Source: Actinobacillus capsulatus DSM 19761 (lineage in GTDB: Bacteria > Pseudomonadota > Gammaproteobacteria > Enterobacterales > Pasteurellaceae). From it: a stretch of DNA of 64,000 nucleotides. Position 1 is the first letter of the stretch. Each line of letters opens with the position of its first letter. A model generated the notes under the pieces. That model was not told the origin of the DNA. It saw nothing but the letters and a program-made list of their open reading frames with translations, and did no database searches. The translations under genes were made by a program, and so were the position numbers. The DNA is taken from NCBI RefSeq assembly GCF_000374285.1, contig NZ_KB893930.1:239390-303389 (forward strand), written 5' to 3'. Shown here piece after piece: positions 28,173 to 38,596 of this stretch.

Positions 28173-29753
28173 TTAATGTTCACGTGTTTTAAAGAACTCA
28201 ACATCCGGATAGCGTTCTTGCGCCAGATTTAAGTTCACCATAGTTGGTGCGATATAAGTCAAATTATCGCCACCGTCTAATGCAAGGTTTTGTTCGTTTT
28301 TGCGTTTAAACTCTTCGAATTTCTTCGCATCCTTACATTCAACCCAACGGGCAGTTGCCACGTTTACCGCTTCGTAAATTGCTTCCACATTATATTCGGT
28401 TTTCAGACGAGAAACTACCACGTCAAACTGAAGCACACCGACCGCGCCTACAATCAAGTCATTGTTCATTAACGGACGGAACACTTGTACAGCACCTTCT
28501 TCCGAAAGTTGAACTAAGCCTTTCAGCAATTGTTTTTGCTTAAGTGGATCTTTCAAACGAATACGGCGGAATAGTTCCGGTGCAAAGTTCGGAATTCCAG
28601 TAAATTTCATTACTTCGCCTTGGGTGAAAGTATCGCCGATTTGGATTGTGCCGTGGTTATGTAAACCGATAATATCGCCGGCATAGGCTTCTTCAGCGTG
28701 TGAACGATCGCCTGCCATAAAGGTTAAGGCATCGGAAATCACGACATCTTTGCCGATACGTACGTGTTTGAGCTTCATACCTTTTTCGTATTTGCCTGAA
28801 ACAACGCGCATAAATGCCACTCGGTCACGGTGTTTCGGATCCATATTCGCTTGGATCTTAAATACGAAGCCAGAGAATTTTTCTTCACTTGATTCAACCG
28901 TGCGGACATCGGTTTGACGTGCTTGCGGTTTTGGTGCCCATTCGGTTAAACTGTCTAAGAAATGATCGACACCGAAGTTACCTAATGCGGTACCGAAAAA
29001 TACCGGCGTTAGTTCGCCGTTGATAAAGGCTTCGTGATCAAATTCGTTTGATGCACCTTGTACAAGTTCTAATTCTTCGCGTAGTTGATTCGCTAAATCA
29101 TCGCCGACTGCAGCATCAAGTTCAGGGCTGTTCAAGCCTTTTACGATACGTACTTCTTGAATGGTTGAGCCTTGACCTGATTGGTAAAGATAGGTTTTAT
29201 CTTTAGCAATATGATATACGCCTTTAAATAATTTTCCGCAACCAATCGGCCATGTAATCGGCGCACAACGAATTTTCAGTACGTTTTCTACTTCATCTAA
29301 TAACTCCATCGGATCACGGATATCACGGTCGAGCTTATTCATAAAGGTTAGAATTGGTGTATCACGCAGACGAGTAACTTCCATTAATTTAATTGTACGT
29401 TCCTCAACACCTTTTGCACTGTCGATAACCATTAAGCAGCTATCTACCGCAGTTAGTGTACGATACGTATCTTCAGAGAAGTCTTCGTGTCCGGGCGTAT
29501 CCAATAAATTGACTAAACAATCATTGTAAGGAAATTGCATTACAGACGTTGTAATAGAGATACCACGTTGTTTTTCCATTTCCATCCAATCGGATTTTGC
29601 GTGTGCGCTAGAGCCTTTGCCCTTTACTGATCCAGCGGTTTGGATGGCATTTCCGTAAAGTAAAACTTTTTCGGTAATGGTGGTTTTACCCGCATCGGGG
29701 TGAGAAATAATCGCAAAAGTGCGGCGTTTATTGACTTCTTGTAGATATGACAT
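28173..29753 (-). CDS. prfC: peptide chain release factor 3
   Basis: GTPase that recycles RF1/RF2 from the ribosome after termination. I start at the ATG at 29,753 ([16 protein letters not shown]), matching the E. coli N-terminus and preceded by GAGAAAA; this gives 526 residues. Motifs: HPDAGKTT (G1), DTPGHEDF (G3) and MNKLDRD (G4), then the translation-factor beta-barrel domains. A terminator-like hairpin lies about 30 bases upstream in the leader. Confidence 0.96.
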   Translation of the reverse strand: MSYLQEVNKRRTFAIISHPDAGKTTITEKVLLYGNAIQTAGSVKGKGSSAHAKSDWMEMEKQRGISITTSVMQFPYNDCLVNLLDTPGHEDFSEDTYRTLTAVDSCLMVIDSAKGVEERTIKLMEVTRLRDTPILTFMNKLDRDIRDPMELLDEVENVLKIRCAPITWPIGCGKLFKGVYHIAKDKTYLYQSGQGSTIQEVRIVKGLNSPELDAAVGDDLANQLREELELVQGASNEFDHEAFINGELTPVFFGTALGNFGVDHFLDSLTEWAPKPQARQTDVRTVESSEEKFSGFVFKIQANMDPKHRDRVAFMRVVSGKYEKGMKLKHVRIGKDVVISDALTFMAGDRSHAEEAYAGDIIGLHNHGTIQIGDTFTQGEVMKFTGIPNFAPELFRRIRLKDPLKQKQLLKGLVQLSEEGAVQVFRPLMNNDLIVGAVGVLQFDVVVSRLKTEYNVEAIYEAVNVATARWVECKDAKKFEEFKRKNEQNLALDGGDNLTYIAPTMVNLNLAQERYPDVEFFKTREH

Positions 29754-29782
29754 GCTTTTCTCTAGGCTAAAATTGAAATAAA

Positions 29783-29801
29783 AAGGTGGATGATCCACCT
29801 T
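29783..29801 (-). terminator. terminator-like hairpin in the prfC leader
   Basis: AAGGTGGA-tca-TCCACCTT on the minus strand is a perfect 8-bp stem followed by TTTTATTTC, about 30 bases before the prfC start. No upstream gene reads in this direction, so it may attenuate prfC itself. Confidence 0.55.
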
Positions 29802-29952
29802 AAAAATATTGGGCTATTTTCGCTGATTTATGGGTTTAGGACAACCTAAGTATGCAAATTTATTCAAATTGAGTGACAAGTAGTCCAATTTGCTTCAAAA
29901 TTTATAGAAAACGAATAATGATTATTTGATGTGTGATTGTAAGGAGGTATGA

Positions 29953-30371
29953 ATGGAATGGTTTATGTATGTGCTACGCCATACGTTTGATTATTCTGGA
30001 AGAGCAAGACGCTTAGAGTTTGCTTGGTTTATTTGGATTTATGAAGCATTTTGTTAATTATGCTTTAGATATTTTGTTGCTATTAATTACCGCTGATGAG
30101 TGCAACGGTAAGACATTTACATGATTTAGGCTATTCCGGTTAGTGGCAATCATTGCTAGTTATTGTAAATACTTCACTGTGTGTTCTCATATTTATGCCG
30201 GATGAAATCATTGAAGCGGTATCTTCTTCTCAAAAAGGCGGATTATTTATGATGGTCAGTCTCGTGATTGTTTTTGCATATTTCTTATATCTAACATTCA
30301 AAGATGGGCAGCCATTTACCAATCGATTTGGTAAAAGTCCTAAATATTTAGTATTAAACCAATACTCATAA
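29953..30371 (+). pseudogene. decayed DUF805 membrane-protein gene
   Basis: A tandem, broken relative of the next gene. AAGGAGG at 29,941-29,947 precedes an ATG at 29,953 that opens MEWFMYVLRHTFDYSGRARR, clearly like MNWCLFALKRSFNFSDRARR next door. The frame stops at 30,055. The homology resumes in another frame as VRHLHDLGYSG, then meets TAG at 30,141 where the intact gene has TGG (GWSGWWQ), and continues to FKDGQPFTNRFGKSP and the stop at 30,369. About 20 codons in the middle are missing. So there is one deletion/frameshift plus one nonsense change. Confidence 0.88.
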
Positions 30372-30396
30372 TTTAATAAGATAAAAGGAGAACTTG

Positions 30397-30909
30397 ATGA
30401 ATTGGTGTTTATTCGCATTAAAGCGAAGCTTTAACTTTTCCGATCGAGCTAGACGTAGAGAATATGGTTGGTTTTATTTAATCAATATCTTGATAGCAAT
30501 TATATTAAATATCTTAGTAGGTGTTTGTTTTGCTATTGGGTTAGAAAATGTTGCAAGCGGATTAACAATCCTGTTATACCTCTACCAATTTGCGATATTT
30601 ATTCCTTCGATAAGTGTCACGACTCGACGTTTACACGATTTAGGTTGGTCTGGGTGGTGGCAGTTATTACCTTATGTGATTGTTATTATTTTAAGTATTG
30701 CAACGGTCTTCTCTTTAGGCCAAGAATTGGGAGCAATTAGTGGTGCTGAATATTCCTTATATTTTTTGACACTTGCAAGTATCGGCTGTATATGGATTTT
30801 TATGTTGTTTTTAATGTTTAAAGATGGTCAACGTTTCACTAACAAATATGGCGAAGATCCAAAAGCGACTAAAAACGACCGTGAATTAGCAAATTTTTTA
30901 GCAGTATAA
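30397..30909 (+). CDS. DUF805 family inner-membrane protein
   Basis: Small polytopic membrane protein of unknown function, 170 residues from the ATG at 30,397 (AAGGAG seven bases upstream; a TTG three bases earlier is less likely). The family layout is visible: an N-terminal SDRARRREYGWF motif, three or four membrane segments, RRLHDLGWSGWW between them, and the C-terminal FKDGQRFTNKYGEDP motif. It is the surviving member of a tandem pair. Confidence 0.88.
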   Translation: MNWCLFALKRSFNFSDRARRREYGWFYLINILIAIILNILVGVCFAIGLENVASGLTILLYLYQFAIFIPSISVTTRRLHDLGWSGWWQLLPYVIVIILSIATVFSLGQELGAISGAEYSLYFLTLASIGCIWIFMLFLMFKDGQRFTNKYGEDPKATKNDRELANFLAV

Positions 30910-30917
30910 ATTCAACT

Positions 30918-30953
30918 AAAAAGGGCATTTCCCTTGTGGAAAATGCCCTTTTT
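30918..30953 (+). terminator. intrinsic terminator after the DUF805 gene
   Basis: AAAAGGGCATTTCC and GGAAAATGCCCTTTTT form a strong hairpin with a short loop and T-run, 10 bases after the stop. Confidence 0.88.
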
Positions 30954-31012
30954 GCCTACAATAACGACTTTTCATTTTAGGGCTTTTCCCTGTTAATCGA
31001 ATAGGACAGAGA

Positions 31013-31597
31013 ATGTCACAAATTAAACTTATCGTTGGATTAGCTAACCCTGGGGCGAAATACGAAGATACTCGCCATAATGCCGGTGAATGGCTAATTA
31101 ATGAAATTGCTCGCCAATTTAATGTTAGCTTAAAAGAAGACGCTAAATTTTTTGGGAAAGTCGCAAAAATTAATACGGCGGGCGGCGAGGTTCGTTTGCT
31201 TGTGCCGACTACCTTTATGAATTTAAGCGGTAAATCCGTCGGCGCTTTAGCAAATTTCTATCGTATTAAACCGGAAGAAATTTTAATTGCTCATGATGAA
31301 TTGGATTTACCGCCGGGCGTAGCGAAAATTAAGCAAGGTGGTGGCCATGGTGGTCATAACGGTTTGAAAGATATTATTGCCAGCCTTGGCAACAGTAATA
31401 ATTTTTACCGTGTGCGTATTGGTATCGGGCATCCGGGCAGTAAAGAATTGGTTGCCGGTTATGTATTGGGTAAACCAAGTCCGCAGGATCAAGAAAAAAT
31501 TAATGTGGCGGTGGACGAAGCCGGTCGCTGTGTAGAAGTTCTATTTAAAGACGGTGTGACGAAAGCAACAAATTGTCTCAACGGCTTTAAAGCATAA
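31013..31597 (+). CDS. pth: peptidyl-tRNA hydrolase
   Basis: Releases the peptide from peptidyl-tRNA that has dropped off ribosomes. The 194-residue product has the [14 protein letters not shown] block (catalytic His near 21), the [10 protein letters not shown] block (Asp near 94) and [13 protein letters not shown]. It precedes ychF, the common pth-ychF arrangement, but an inverted uptake-sequence pair lies in the 139-base gap. Confidence 0.97.
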   Translation: MSQIKLIVGLANPGAKYEDTRHNAGEWLINEIARQFNVSLKEDAKFFGKVAKINTAGGEVRLLVPTTFMNLSGKSVGALANFYRIKPEEILIAHDELDLPPGVAKIKQGGGHGGHNGLKDIIASLGNSNNFYRVRIGIGHPGSKELVAGYVLGKPSPQDQEKINVAVDEAGRCVEVLFKDGVTKATNCLNGFKA

Positions 31598-31632
31598 TGT
31601 TATTTGTCACGAAAGAATACTCAATGGCATAA

Positions 31633-31689
31633 ACAAGCGGTTATTTTCTTTTAGAAATTTGCAAATTTTAGCAAAATCAGACCACTTGT
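31633..31689. repeat. inverted uptake-sequence pair, pth-ychF gap
   Basis: ACAAGCGGT (31,633-31,641) faces GACCACTTGT (31,680-31,689), which has one core mismatch. A TTCCGTGTATTCCGTG motif follows at about 31,704-31,719 and recurs near rph/yicC. Confidence 0.7.
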
Positions 31690-31736
31690 CATTTTCGGCA
31701 TTCTTCCGTGTATTCCGTGAAAATTAAGAGGAAATT

Positions 31737-32828
31737 ATGGGATTTAAATGTGGTATCGTGGGTTTACCGAACGTAGGTAAATCAACCCTTTTCAATGCGT
31801 TAACCAAAGCCGGTATTGAAGCGGCTAACTATCCGTTCTGTACCATTGAGCCGAATACCGGTGTAGTACCGATGCCGGATCCGCGTTTAGACGCATTAGC
31901 GGAAATTGTGAAACCTGAGCGTGTGCTTCCAACCACAATGGAATTTGTGGATATTGCCGGTTTAGTCGCTGGCGCAAGTAAAGGTGAAGGCTTAGGTAAT
32001 AAATTCTTAGCCAACATTCGTGAAACTGATGCGATTGGCCACGTGGTGCGTTGTTTTGACAATAACGATATCGTACATGTTGCCGGTAAAATTGATCCAG
32101 CGGATGATATTGAAATCATCAACACCGAACTTGCATTAGCGGATTTAGACAGCTGCGAACGTGCGATTCAACGCTTACAAAAACGTGCGAAAGGTGGCGA
32201 TAAAGACGCAAAATTTGAATTATCGATTATGGAAAAAATCTTACCGGTGCTTGAAAATGCCGGAATGATTCGTTCGGTTGATTTAGACAAAGACGAATTA
32301 CACGCAATTAAAGGTTATAACTTCTTAACCTTAAAACCGACCATGTACATTGCGAACGTGAATGAAGACGGTTTTGAAAATAACCCATATTTAGATCGCG
32401 TACGTGAAATCGCTGAAAAAGAAGGTGCGGTAGTGGTGCCGGTATGTGCTGCGATTGAATCAGAAATTGCTGAATTAGATGACGAAGAAAAAGTCGAGTT
32501 TTTACAAGATTTAGGCATTGAAGAGCCGGGCTTAAACCGTGTAATTCGTGCCGGTTACCGTTTATTAAACTTACAAACCTACTTTACCGCAGGTGTAAAA
32601 GAAGTGCGTGCTTGGACGGTTTCCGTCGGTGCAACCGCACCAAAAGCGGCAGCGGTTATTCATACTGACTTCGAAAAAGGCTTTATTCGTGCGGAAGTGA
32701 TCGGCTATCAAGACTTTGTTGATAATAAAGGCGAATCTGGTGCGAAAGAAGCGGGTAAATGGCGCTTAGAAGGTAAAGATTATATCGTACAAGACGGCGA
32801 TGTAATGCACTTCCGCTTTAACGTGTAA
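31737..32828 (+). CDS. ychF: ribosome-binding ATPase YchF
   Basis: Obg-family P-loop protein, 363 residues, that hydrolyses ATP rather than GTP and binds ribosomes; linked to translation fidelity and oxidative-stress responses. G1 is GLPNVGKST; the G4 position reads NVNED instead of NKxD, which explains the nucleotide preference. A TGS domain fills the C-terminus (about 278-361). Followed by a hairpin made from two uptake-sequence cores. Confidence 0.96.
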   Translation: MGFKCGIVGLPNVGKSTLFNALTKAGIEAANYPFCTIEPNTGVVPMPDPRLDALAEIVKPERVLPTTMEFVDIAGLVAGASKGEGLGNKFLANIRETDAIGHVVRCFDNNDIVHVAGKIDPADDIEIINTELALADLDSCERAIQRLQKRAKGGDKDAKFELSIMEKILPVLENAGMIRSVDLDKDELHAIKGYNFLTLKPTMYIANVNEDGFENNPYLDRVREIAEKEGAVVVPVCAAIESEIAELDDEEKVEFLQDLGIEEPGLNRVIRAGYRLLNLQTYFTAGVKEVRAWTVSVGATAPKAAAVIHTDFEKGFIRAEVIGYQDFVDNKGESGAKEAGKWRLEGKDYIVQDGDVMHFRFNV

Positions 32829-32852
32829 TTTGCAAGAAATCATTTGAATTTG

Positions 32853-32887
32853 ACCGCTTGTAGCGTACTGTAAGCGGTTATTTTTTA
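32853..32887 (+). terminator. terminator after ychF built from uptake-sequence cores
   Basis: ACCGCTTGTAG and CTGTAAGCGGT form an 11-bp stem with two wobble pairs, followed by TATTTTTT. Here the uptake core faces outward, the reverse of the usual pair. Confidence 0.72.
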
Positions 32888-32904
32888 GCGGAAATTTACA
32901 TATT

Positions 32905-33342
32905 ATGGAACTTAAACTACCGCCACCATTATTGTTTGCGTTTTGTTTGTTGTTAATTTATTTATTACCAAGAGGTGAGCATTATCCATTTCCGCAATGG
33001 CTCAGTTTTTTATTTGCCGGAATCGGCATTGCTGTAAGTATAGCGGGGCTTTATGCCTTGAAAAAAGCGCACACAACCATTAGTCCTTTTACTCCGCAAC
33101 AAAGTTCGTTATTAGTTACCTCAGGAATCTACTGCTTTAGCCGTAACCCAATGTATCTAGGATTAATGTTTTTGCTTATTGCATGGGCAATATGGCTGAA
33201 CCGATATCTTGCATCACTAGTGATTATTGGATTTGTATGTTATTTAAATCGGTTCCAAATAAAAACGGAAGAACAATATTTGCAGAAAAAGTTTGGTGAA
33301 CGCTTTACCCAATATTGTCAACAAGTACGGCGTTGGCTGTAA
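32905..33342 (+). CDS. PEMT/isoprenylcysteine methyltransferase-like membrane protein
   Basis: Integral membrane protein of 145 residues with about four hydrophobic segments. The C-terminal half has the family pattern SRNPMYLGLMF, then EEQYLQKKFGERFTQYCQQV, as in isoprenylcysteine carboxyl methyltransferase-like and phospholipid N-methyltransferase-like proteins, which bind SAM. The bacterial substrate is not known. Probably monocistronic, between terminators. Confidence 0.8.
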   Translation: MELKLPPPLLFAFCLLLIYLLPRGEHYPFPQWLSFLFAGIGIAVSIAGLYALKKAHTTISPFTPQQSSLLVTSGIYCFSRNPMYLGLMFLLIAWAIWLNRYLASLVIIGFVCYLNRFQIKTEEQYLQKKFGERFTQYCQQVRRWL

Positions 33343-33351
33343 GCATAGCGA

Positions 33352-33379
33352 AAAGCCCCGAACGAGAGTTCAGGGCTTT
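33352..33379. terminator. bidirectional terminator, convergent genes
   Basis: AAAGCCCCGAAC-gaga-GTTCAGGGCTTT is a 12-bp stem with one C/A mismatch on the plus strand (a G-U pair on the minus strand). It follows the methyltransferase-like gene and, on the other strand, the small lipoprotein gene, where it ends in TTTT. Confidence 0.8.
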
Positions 33380-33396
33380 CAGTTTAATAATGCCGA

Positions 33397-33672
33397 TTAT
33401 TTAAATTCATAACGATGAATTGTTTTTAAATCCGCATCTTTATTCTCATAATTATCTGACACTTTTACACGTGCGCCAACAGCAGCATGAGAGTCATATT
33501 CACGAGTCATCGTTACAACTTCACCATTATCTTTACGAATAGTGAGTTCAACGACATCTTTAGAAAGATCTTTAGAACTTAATACGGTCGCATTACCTTT
33601 ATCTGCATAAAAGTCTTGCGTACAAGCTGCAAGTGTAACTGTCGCTAATACAGCGAGAGAAAATTTTTTCAT
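33397..33672 (-). CDS. small lipoprotein, unknown function
   Basis: A 91-residue protein with a canonical lipobox LAAC (Cys17). The mature part is about 75 residues. Its segment VELTIRKDNGEVVTMTRE...GARVKVSDN resembles the C-terminal segment LEMVIRKDDGKEIVVVQ...GKRVRIVGSN of the neighbouring SlyB-type protein, but it lacks the glycine zipper. The two genes are 24 bases apart and probably co-transcribed. I do not know a function. Confidence 0.8.
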   Translation of the reverse strand: MKKFSLAVLATVTLAACTQDFYADKGNATVLSSKDLSKDVVELTIRKDNGEVVTMTREYDSHAAVGARVKVSDNYENKDADLKTIHRYEFK

Positions 33673-33695
33673 TATGTAATATCCTTAGATAGATT

Positions 33696-34160
33696 TTAAA
33701 GAACGGATACGTTCAGGTTTGAGTTTGAACCTACGATTCGAACACGTTTACCTGGCACGAAACCTTTTTCTTTTTTCTGAACAACAACAATTTCTTTGCC
33801 GTCATCTTTGCGAATCACCATTTCTAATGAAGAAACTTGAGTCGCTTTTTCTTCAACGGTATTACCGATAATTGCACCGGCAACCGCACCAACTGCTGTT
33901 GCTACTGCACGACCGCTACCGCCGCCGATGGTTGAACCGGCTACGCCACCAAGAACGCCGCCACCAACAGTTCCTAATACACCTTGATTATCTGCTTGGA
34001 TTTTTACATCGCGCACAGAAACGATTGTACCATAGCTAATTGAACGCGCTTCTTTCGCTTGGCCGGCGCTATATACGCTACCGCTATAAATATCGGTATT
34101 TGCACAACCTACGAGTGTTAAGCTTGCCATTAAAGCTGCTGCGAAACTTAATTTTTTCAT
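33696..34160 (-). CDS. slyB: SlyB/Pcp-type outer-membrane lipoprotein
   Basis: Outer-membrane lipoprotein of the 17-kDa antigen/SlyB family. I start at the ATG at 34,160 (MKKLSFAAALM), which has GGAG upstream; an in-frame TTG four codons earlier overlaps that site. The 154-residue product has lipobox LVGC (Cys19), a glycine-zipper region (GGGVLGGVAGSTIGGGSGR, about 70-105) that inserts in or lies along the membrane, and a C-terminal beta module. Related proteins influence envelope integrity under low magnesium; whether that holds here is inference. Confidence 0.85.
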   Translation of the reverse strand: MKKLSFAAALMASLTLVGCANTDIYSGSVYSAGQAKEARSISYGTIVSVRDVKIQADNQGVLGTVGGGVLGGVAGSTIGGGSGRAVATAVGAVAGAIIGNTVEEKATQVSSLEMVIRKDDGKEIVVVQKKEKGFVPGKRVRIVGSNSNLNVSVL

Positions 34161-34183
34161 ATTATTCTCCAATGAAAAATTGC

Positions 34184-34779
34184 TCAGAAATGACTTTCCG
34201 AACGGATCACCTCATTTATATCATAAGGGTGGAGCTTGAGACAATAAGGATTGCAATAAGTTGCATTCTTGACTGAAATTGCAATACTTGGATTAGGTAA
34301 CTGTTCTCCCTCCACCTTAGGCTGGCTGATTTTAAGCGTAAGATTGGCATTAATCAATAAGTGAAACTGTTTTAATGTGCGTTCAGTCCATTGCTCAGCT
34401 GTTTCATTTTTCTCATTGGGTAAACAATTTCAATATGTTCCCAACCTTGTTGCGGATAAATTTTATCTTTCGGGAACGGTAATTCGATAATTGAGACTTC
34501 TTGTCCTAAAAAAGCTAGCGGCTGATTAAGCTTAATAAGCGCTATCGGTCGCCCGTTTATTTCACTTTCTTTTAATAATTTACCCTGTTCAAGTAAGAAA
34601 GAGCGCCATTGGTCAGCAGTCTGCCAATCATTCATTCTGACTGCTAAATGGTCAATTTTAAACAGATTTAAATCTAGCATTGCCAAATGGGCAATTTGCT
34701 GGATTTTTTGTTGAAATTCAGAAAAATCACCAAAACAAGCGGTCATTTTCTCGTAAAATGTTGCATTTTCTTGTATCAT
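34184..34779 (-). pseudogene. yecM: yecM (VOC-fold protein), broken by a 1-base frameshift
   Basis: Starts at ATG 34,779 (AAAGGAAA upstream) and reads as YecM through INGRPIALIKLNQPL, SIIELPFPKDKIYP and GWEHIEIVYP. Then the frame changes: the in-frame continuation stops at 34,372, whereas the next frame gives EKNETAEQWTERTLKQF...EGEQLPNPSIAISV...LKLHPYDINEVI and stops at 34,184, matching the YecM C-terminus. Restoring one base at about 34,415-34,422 (CCCAATGAG to CCAAATGAG) gives 198 residues, close to E. coli YecM (188). It is divergent from argS, a known neighbour of yecM. Either a true pseudogene or a sequencing error. Confidence 0.88.
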
Positions 34780-34875
34780 AGAGTGTTTTTCCTTTAGGGT
34801 GCGATTTTTTGCACTATTCGGATTCTTTAATTTAGTTCGTGCAGAAAATTGCACGTAGAAAAAGGTTATATATTC

Positions 34876-36603
34876 GTGAATATTCAACAGATTTTATCAG
34901 ACAAAATTAAACAAGCAATGATTGCGGCTGGCGCAGAAAGTAATGTTGAGCCGCTTGTACGTCAATCAGGCAAACCGGAATTTGGCGATTATCAAGCAAA
35001 TGGCGCAATGGGCGCAGCGAAAAAATTAGGAATGAACCCACGCGAGTTCGCTCAAAAAATCTTAGATAACGCAGACTTAAATGGCGTTGCGGACAAATTA
35101 GAAATTGCCGGTCCGGGCTTTATCAATATTTTCTTAAACCAAGCGTGGTTAGCGAGCCAAGCGAGCGAAGCGTTACAAGCGGTCAATTTCGGGATTAAAA
35201 CTGCAAATCCGCAAACTATCGTGATTGACTATTCTTCTCCAAACGTTGCAAAAGAGATGCACGTAGGTCACTTACGTTCAACCATTATCGGTGATGCGGT
35301 GGTGCGTACCTTAGAATTTTTAGGTAACAATGTGATTCGTGCCAACCACGTTGGCGATTGGGGTACGCAATTCGGTATGCTGATTGCCTATCTTGAAAAA
35401 ATGGAAAACGAACACGTCAGTGAGATGGAATTAAGCGATTTGGAAGCCTTCTACCGTGCAGCTAAAGAGCATTATGATTCAGACGAAATGTTTGCCGAAA
35501 AAGCCCGTAACTATGTGGTGAAATTGCAAAGTGGCGATGACTATTGCTTAACGATGTGGAAAAAGCTTGTGGACATCACAATGCACCACAACCAAGAGAA
35601 CTACAACCGCCTAAACGTAACCTTAACGGAAAAAGATGTAATGGGCGAAAGCCTCTACAACCCAATGTTGCCAGAAATTGTTGCCGACCTCAAAGCCAAA
35701 GGCTTAGCAGTGGAAGATGATGGTGCGTTAGTCGTCTTTTTAGATGAATTTAAAAACAAAGACGGCGACCCAATGGGCGTGATTGTGCAGAAAAAAGATG
35801 GTGGTTTCCTTTACACTACCACCGACATTGCCGCCGCAAAATATCGCTATGAAATCTTAAAAGCCGACCGTGCGTTAGTCTTCTCCGACAGCCGCCAAGC
35901 ACAACATATGCAACAAGCGTGGTTAATTACTCGTAAAGCAGGCTATGTGCCGGAAAGTTTCAGTCTTGAACATCCGTTCTTCGGAATGATGTTAGGTAAA
36001 GACGGCAAGCCGTTTAAAACGCGTTCGGGTGGTACGGTTAAATTAAAAGACCTGTTAGATGAAGCGGTTGAGCGTGCGGATAAATTAATCTCCGAGCGTT
36101 CAACGGATCTAACCGCAGAAGAAAAAGCAGCAGTGGTGGAAGCGGTGGCAATCGGTTCGGTGAAATATTCAGACCTCTCGAAAAACCGTACGACGGACTA
36201 CGTATTCGACTGGGATAATATGCTGACCTTTGAAGGTAACACTGCCCCGTATATGCAGTACGCTTATACTCGTATTCGCTCAATCTTCAACCGTGCTGGC
36301 ATTGATGTAAACGGCTTAAACGGCGAAATTAATTTAACTGAAGATAAAGAACGTGCGTTAGCGGTTAAACTTTTACAGTTTGAAGAAGCGTTAAACGGCG
36401 TAGCAAAAGACGGTATGCCACATATCCTTTGCCAATACTTATACGAATTAGCCGGTGCATTCTCAAGTTTCTATGAAGCTTGCCCGATGCTCAATGCAGA
36501 AGAAAACGTGAAAAACAGCCGTTTAGCCTTAGCTGCATTAACCGCCAAAACCTTAAAACAAGGTTTGGATTTGCTGGGTATTAAAACGGTAGAGAAGATG
36601 TAA
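34876..36603 (+). CDS. argS: arginyl-tRNA synthetase
   Basis: Class I aminoacyl-tRNA synthetase. I start at GTG 34,876 ([15 protein letters not shown]), matching the E. coli N-terminus; 575 residues against 577. The HIGH-like motif is [16 protein letters not shown] near residue 120, and the C-terminal domain ends with the DALRV-type anticodon-binding fold. An uptake sequence is embedded near 35,177. Expression signals lie in the 96-base divergent gap with yecM, which holds CGTGCA-gaaaat-TGCACG just before the start. Confidence 0.97.
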   Translation: MNIQQILSDKIKQAMIAAGAESNVEPLVRQSGKPEFGDYQANGAMGAAKKLGMNPREFAQKILDNADLNGVADKLEIAGPGFINIFLNQAWLASQASEALQAVNFGIKTANPQTIVIDYSSPNVAKEMHVGHLRSTIIGDAVVRTLEFLGNNVIRANHVGDWGTQFGMLIAYLEKMENEHVSEMELSDLEAFYRAAKEHYDSDEMFAEKARNYVVKLQSGDDYCLTMWKKLVDITMHHNQENYNRLNVTLTEKDVMGESLYNPMLPEIVADLKAKGLAVEDDGALVVFLDEFKNKDGDPMGVIVQKKDGGFLYTTTDIAAAKYRYEILKADRALVFSDSRQAQHMQQAWLITRKAGYVPESFSLEHPFFGMMLGKDGKPFKTRSGGTVKLKDLLDEAVERADKLISERSTDLTAEEKAAVVEAVAIGSVKYSDLSKNRTTDYVFDWDNMLTFEGNTAPYMQYAYTRIRSIFNRAGIDVNGLNGEINLTEDKERALAVKLLQFEEALNGVAKDGMPHILCQYLYELAGAFSSFYEACPMLNAEENVKNSRLALAALTAKTLKQGLDLLGIKTVEKM

Positions 36604-37821
<1,218 letters not shown>

Positions 37822-37835
37822 TCCTAGCTAATGAC

Positions 37836-37869
37836 AAGCGGTTGAATTTGCAAATTCAACCGCTTTTTT
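37836..37869 (+). terminator. perfect uptake-sequence palindrome terminator after obgE
   Basis: AAGCGGTTGAATTTG and CAAATTCAACCGCTT make a flawless 30-base palindrome followed by TTTT. The left arm extends to ACAAGCGGTT. It is the cleanest example in the window of an uptake-sequence pair acting as terminator. Confidence 0.87.
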
Positions 37870-37880
37870 GAGGAATCAAA

Positions 37881-38528
37881 ATGCTAAATGCCAAAAGTTG
37901 TGAATTATTTGAGATCCCGTTTTTTCAATTTGCTCAAATGAAAAAATATTGTCCGGAAGATATTCCGCTCATTAAAGCGAATTACAAAACCGAGTGGCAA
38001 AAATGGAAAGCGTTGCATTTAGAGGTGGCACGTCAGCTCGGTATGCCGTTTGCCGAACCGCATATTGAAAAATGGTGTAACGGTTGGCAGGTACGAGCGC
38101 ATTTTTTTGCCTATTACAAATACGAATTTAACCGAAATTCAGCCGCAATTTTATCGGTGATTTTAAATCGCCGCCGTTTACAGGTTTGTTTGGATTGGCA
38201 TTGTTACCGAGCGGATCGTTCGCAGATTTCGTTATCACAATATAATCAATGGTTAGAAAAATTAGATCGTTCTCAATACCAAGATTTTGAAGTGTGGCAC
38301 GGTGCGGAAAGTGAATATGCCGATTTCAAAACGCTCAAAGAAACAGATTTATTGCCGCTTGAAAACGAGGAAGATTTTTGGTGTATCGGACGTAATATCG
38401 AAAAGCCCGATCTTAATCAGATTGATATGGCGGAATTTATTTACCAAACGATTCGCCAATTATTACCGCTGTATGAAGCGTGTCATCAGGAGAGAAAATA
38501 CGGAAGAGACAAGCGGTTAAATTTTTAG
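37881..38528 (+). CDS. uncharacterised conserved protein (HI_0552-like)
   Basis: A 215-residue, probably cytoplasmic protein with no signal peptide or membrane segment. It is rich in aromatic residues (CNGWQVRAHFFAYYKYEFN, FEVWHGAE, DFWCIGRN). It resembles, as I recall it, a Pasteurellaceae family typified by H. influenzae HI_0552; I cannot verify this here and assign no function. The last residues DKRLNF are encoded by an uptake sequence (38,509-38,517). GAGG precedes the start. Confidence 0.75.
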   Translation: MLNAKSCELFEIPFFQFAQMKKYCPEDIPLIKANYKTEWQKWKALHLEVARQLGMPFAEPHIEKWCNGWQVRAHFFAYYKYEFNRNSAAILSVILNRRRLQVCLDWHCYRADRSQISLSQYNQWLEKLDRSQYQDFEVWHGAESEYADFKTLKETDLLPLENEEDFWCIGRNIEKPDLNQIDMAEFIYQTIRQLLPLYEACHQERKYGRDKRLNF

Positions 38529-38596
38529 CAAACTTTGCAAATGCCCAATGGCTTAGATGAAGCTTTATCATCTTCCATATTTGAAGAAATTAGCGC

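Noticed and set aside
29914..29926. Fur box (AATAAT-g-ATTATT)
   Set aside because: Only a short A/T palindrome; it lacks the third hexamer and the GATAAT core, and lies before a pseudogene.
34372..34779. Short intact VOC protein of 136 residues
   Set aside because: The family continues in the next frame with clearly homologous residues to 34,184, so the short frame is a frameshift product.
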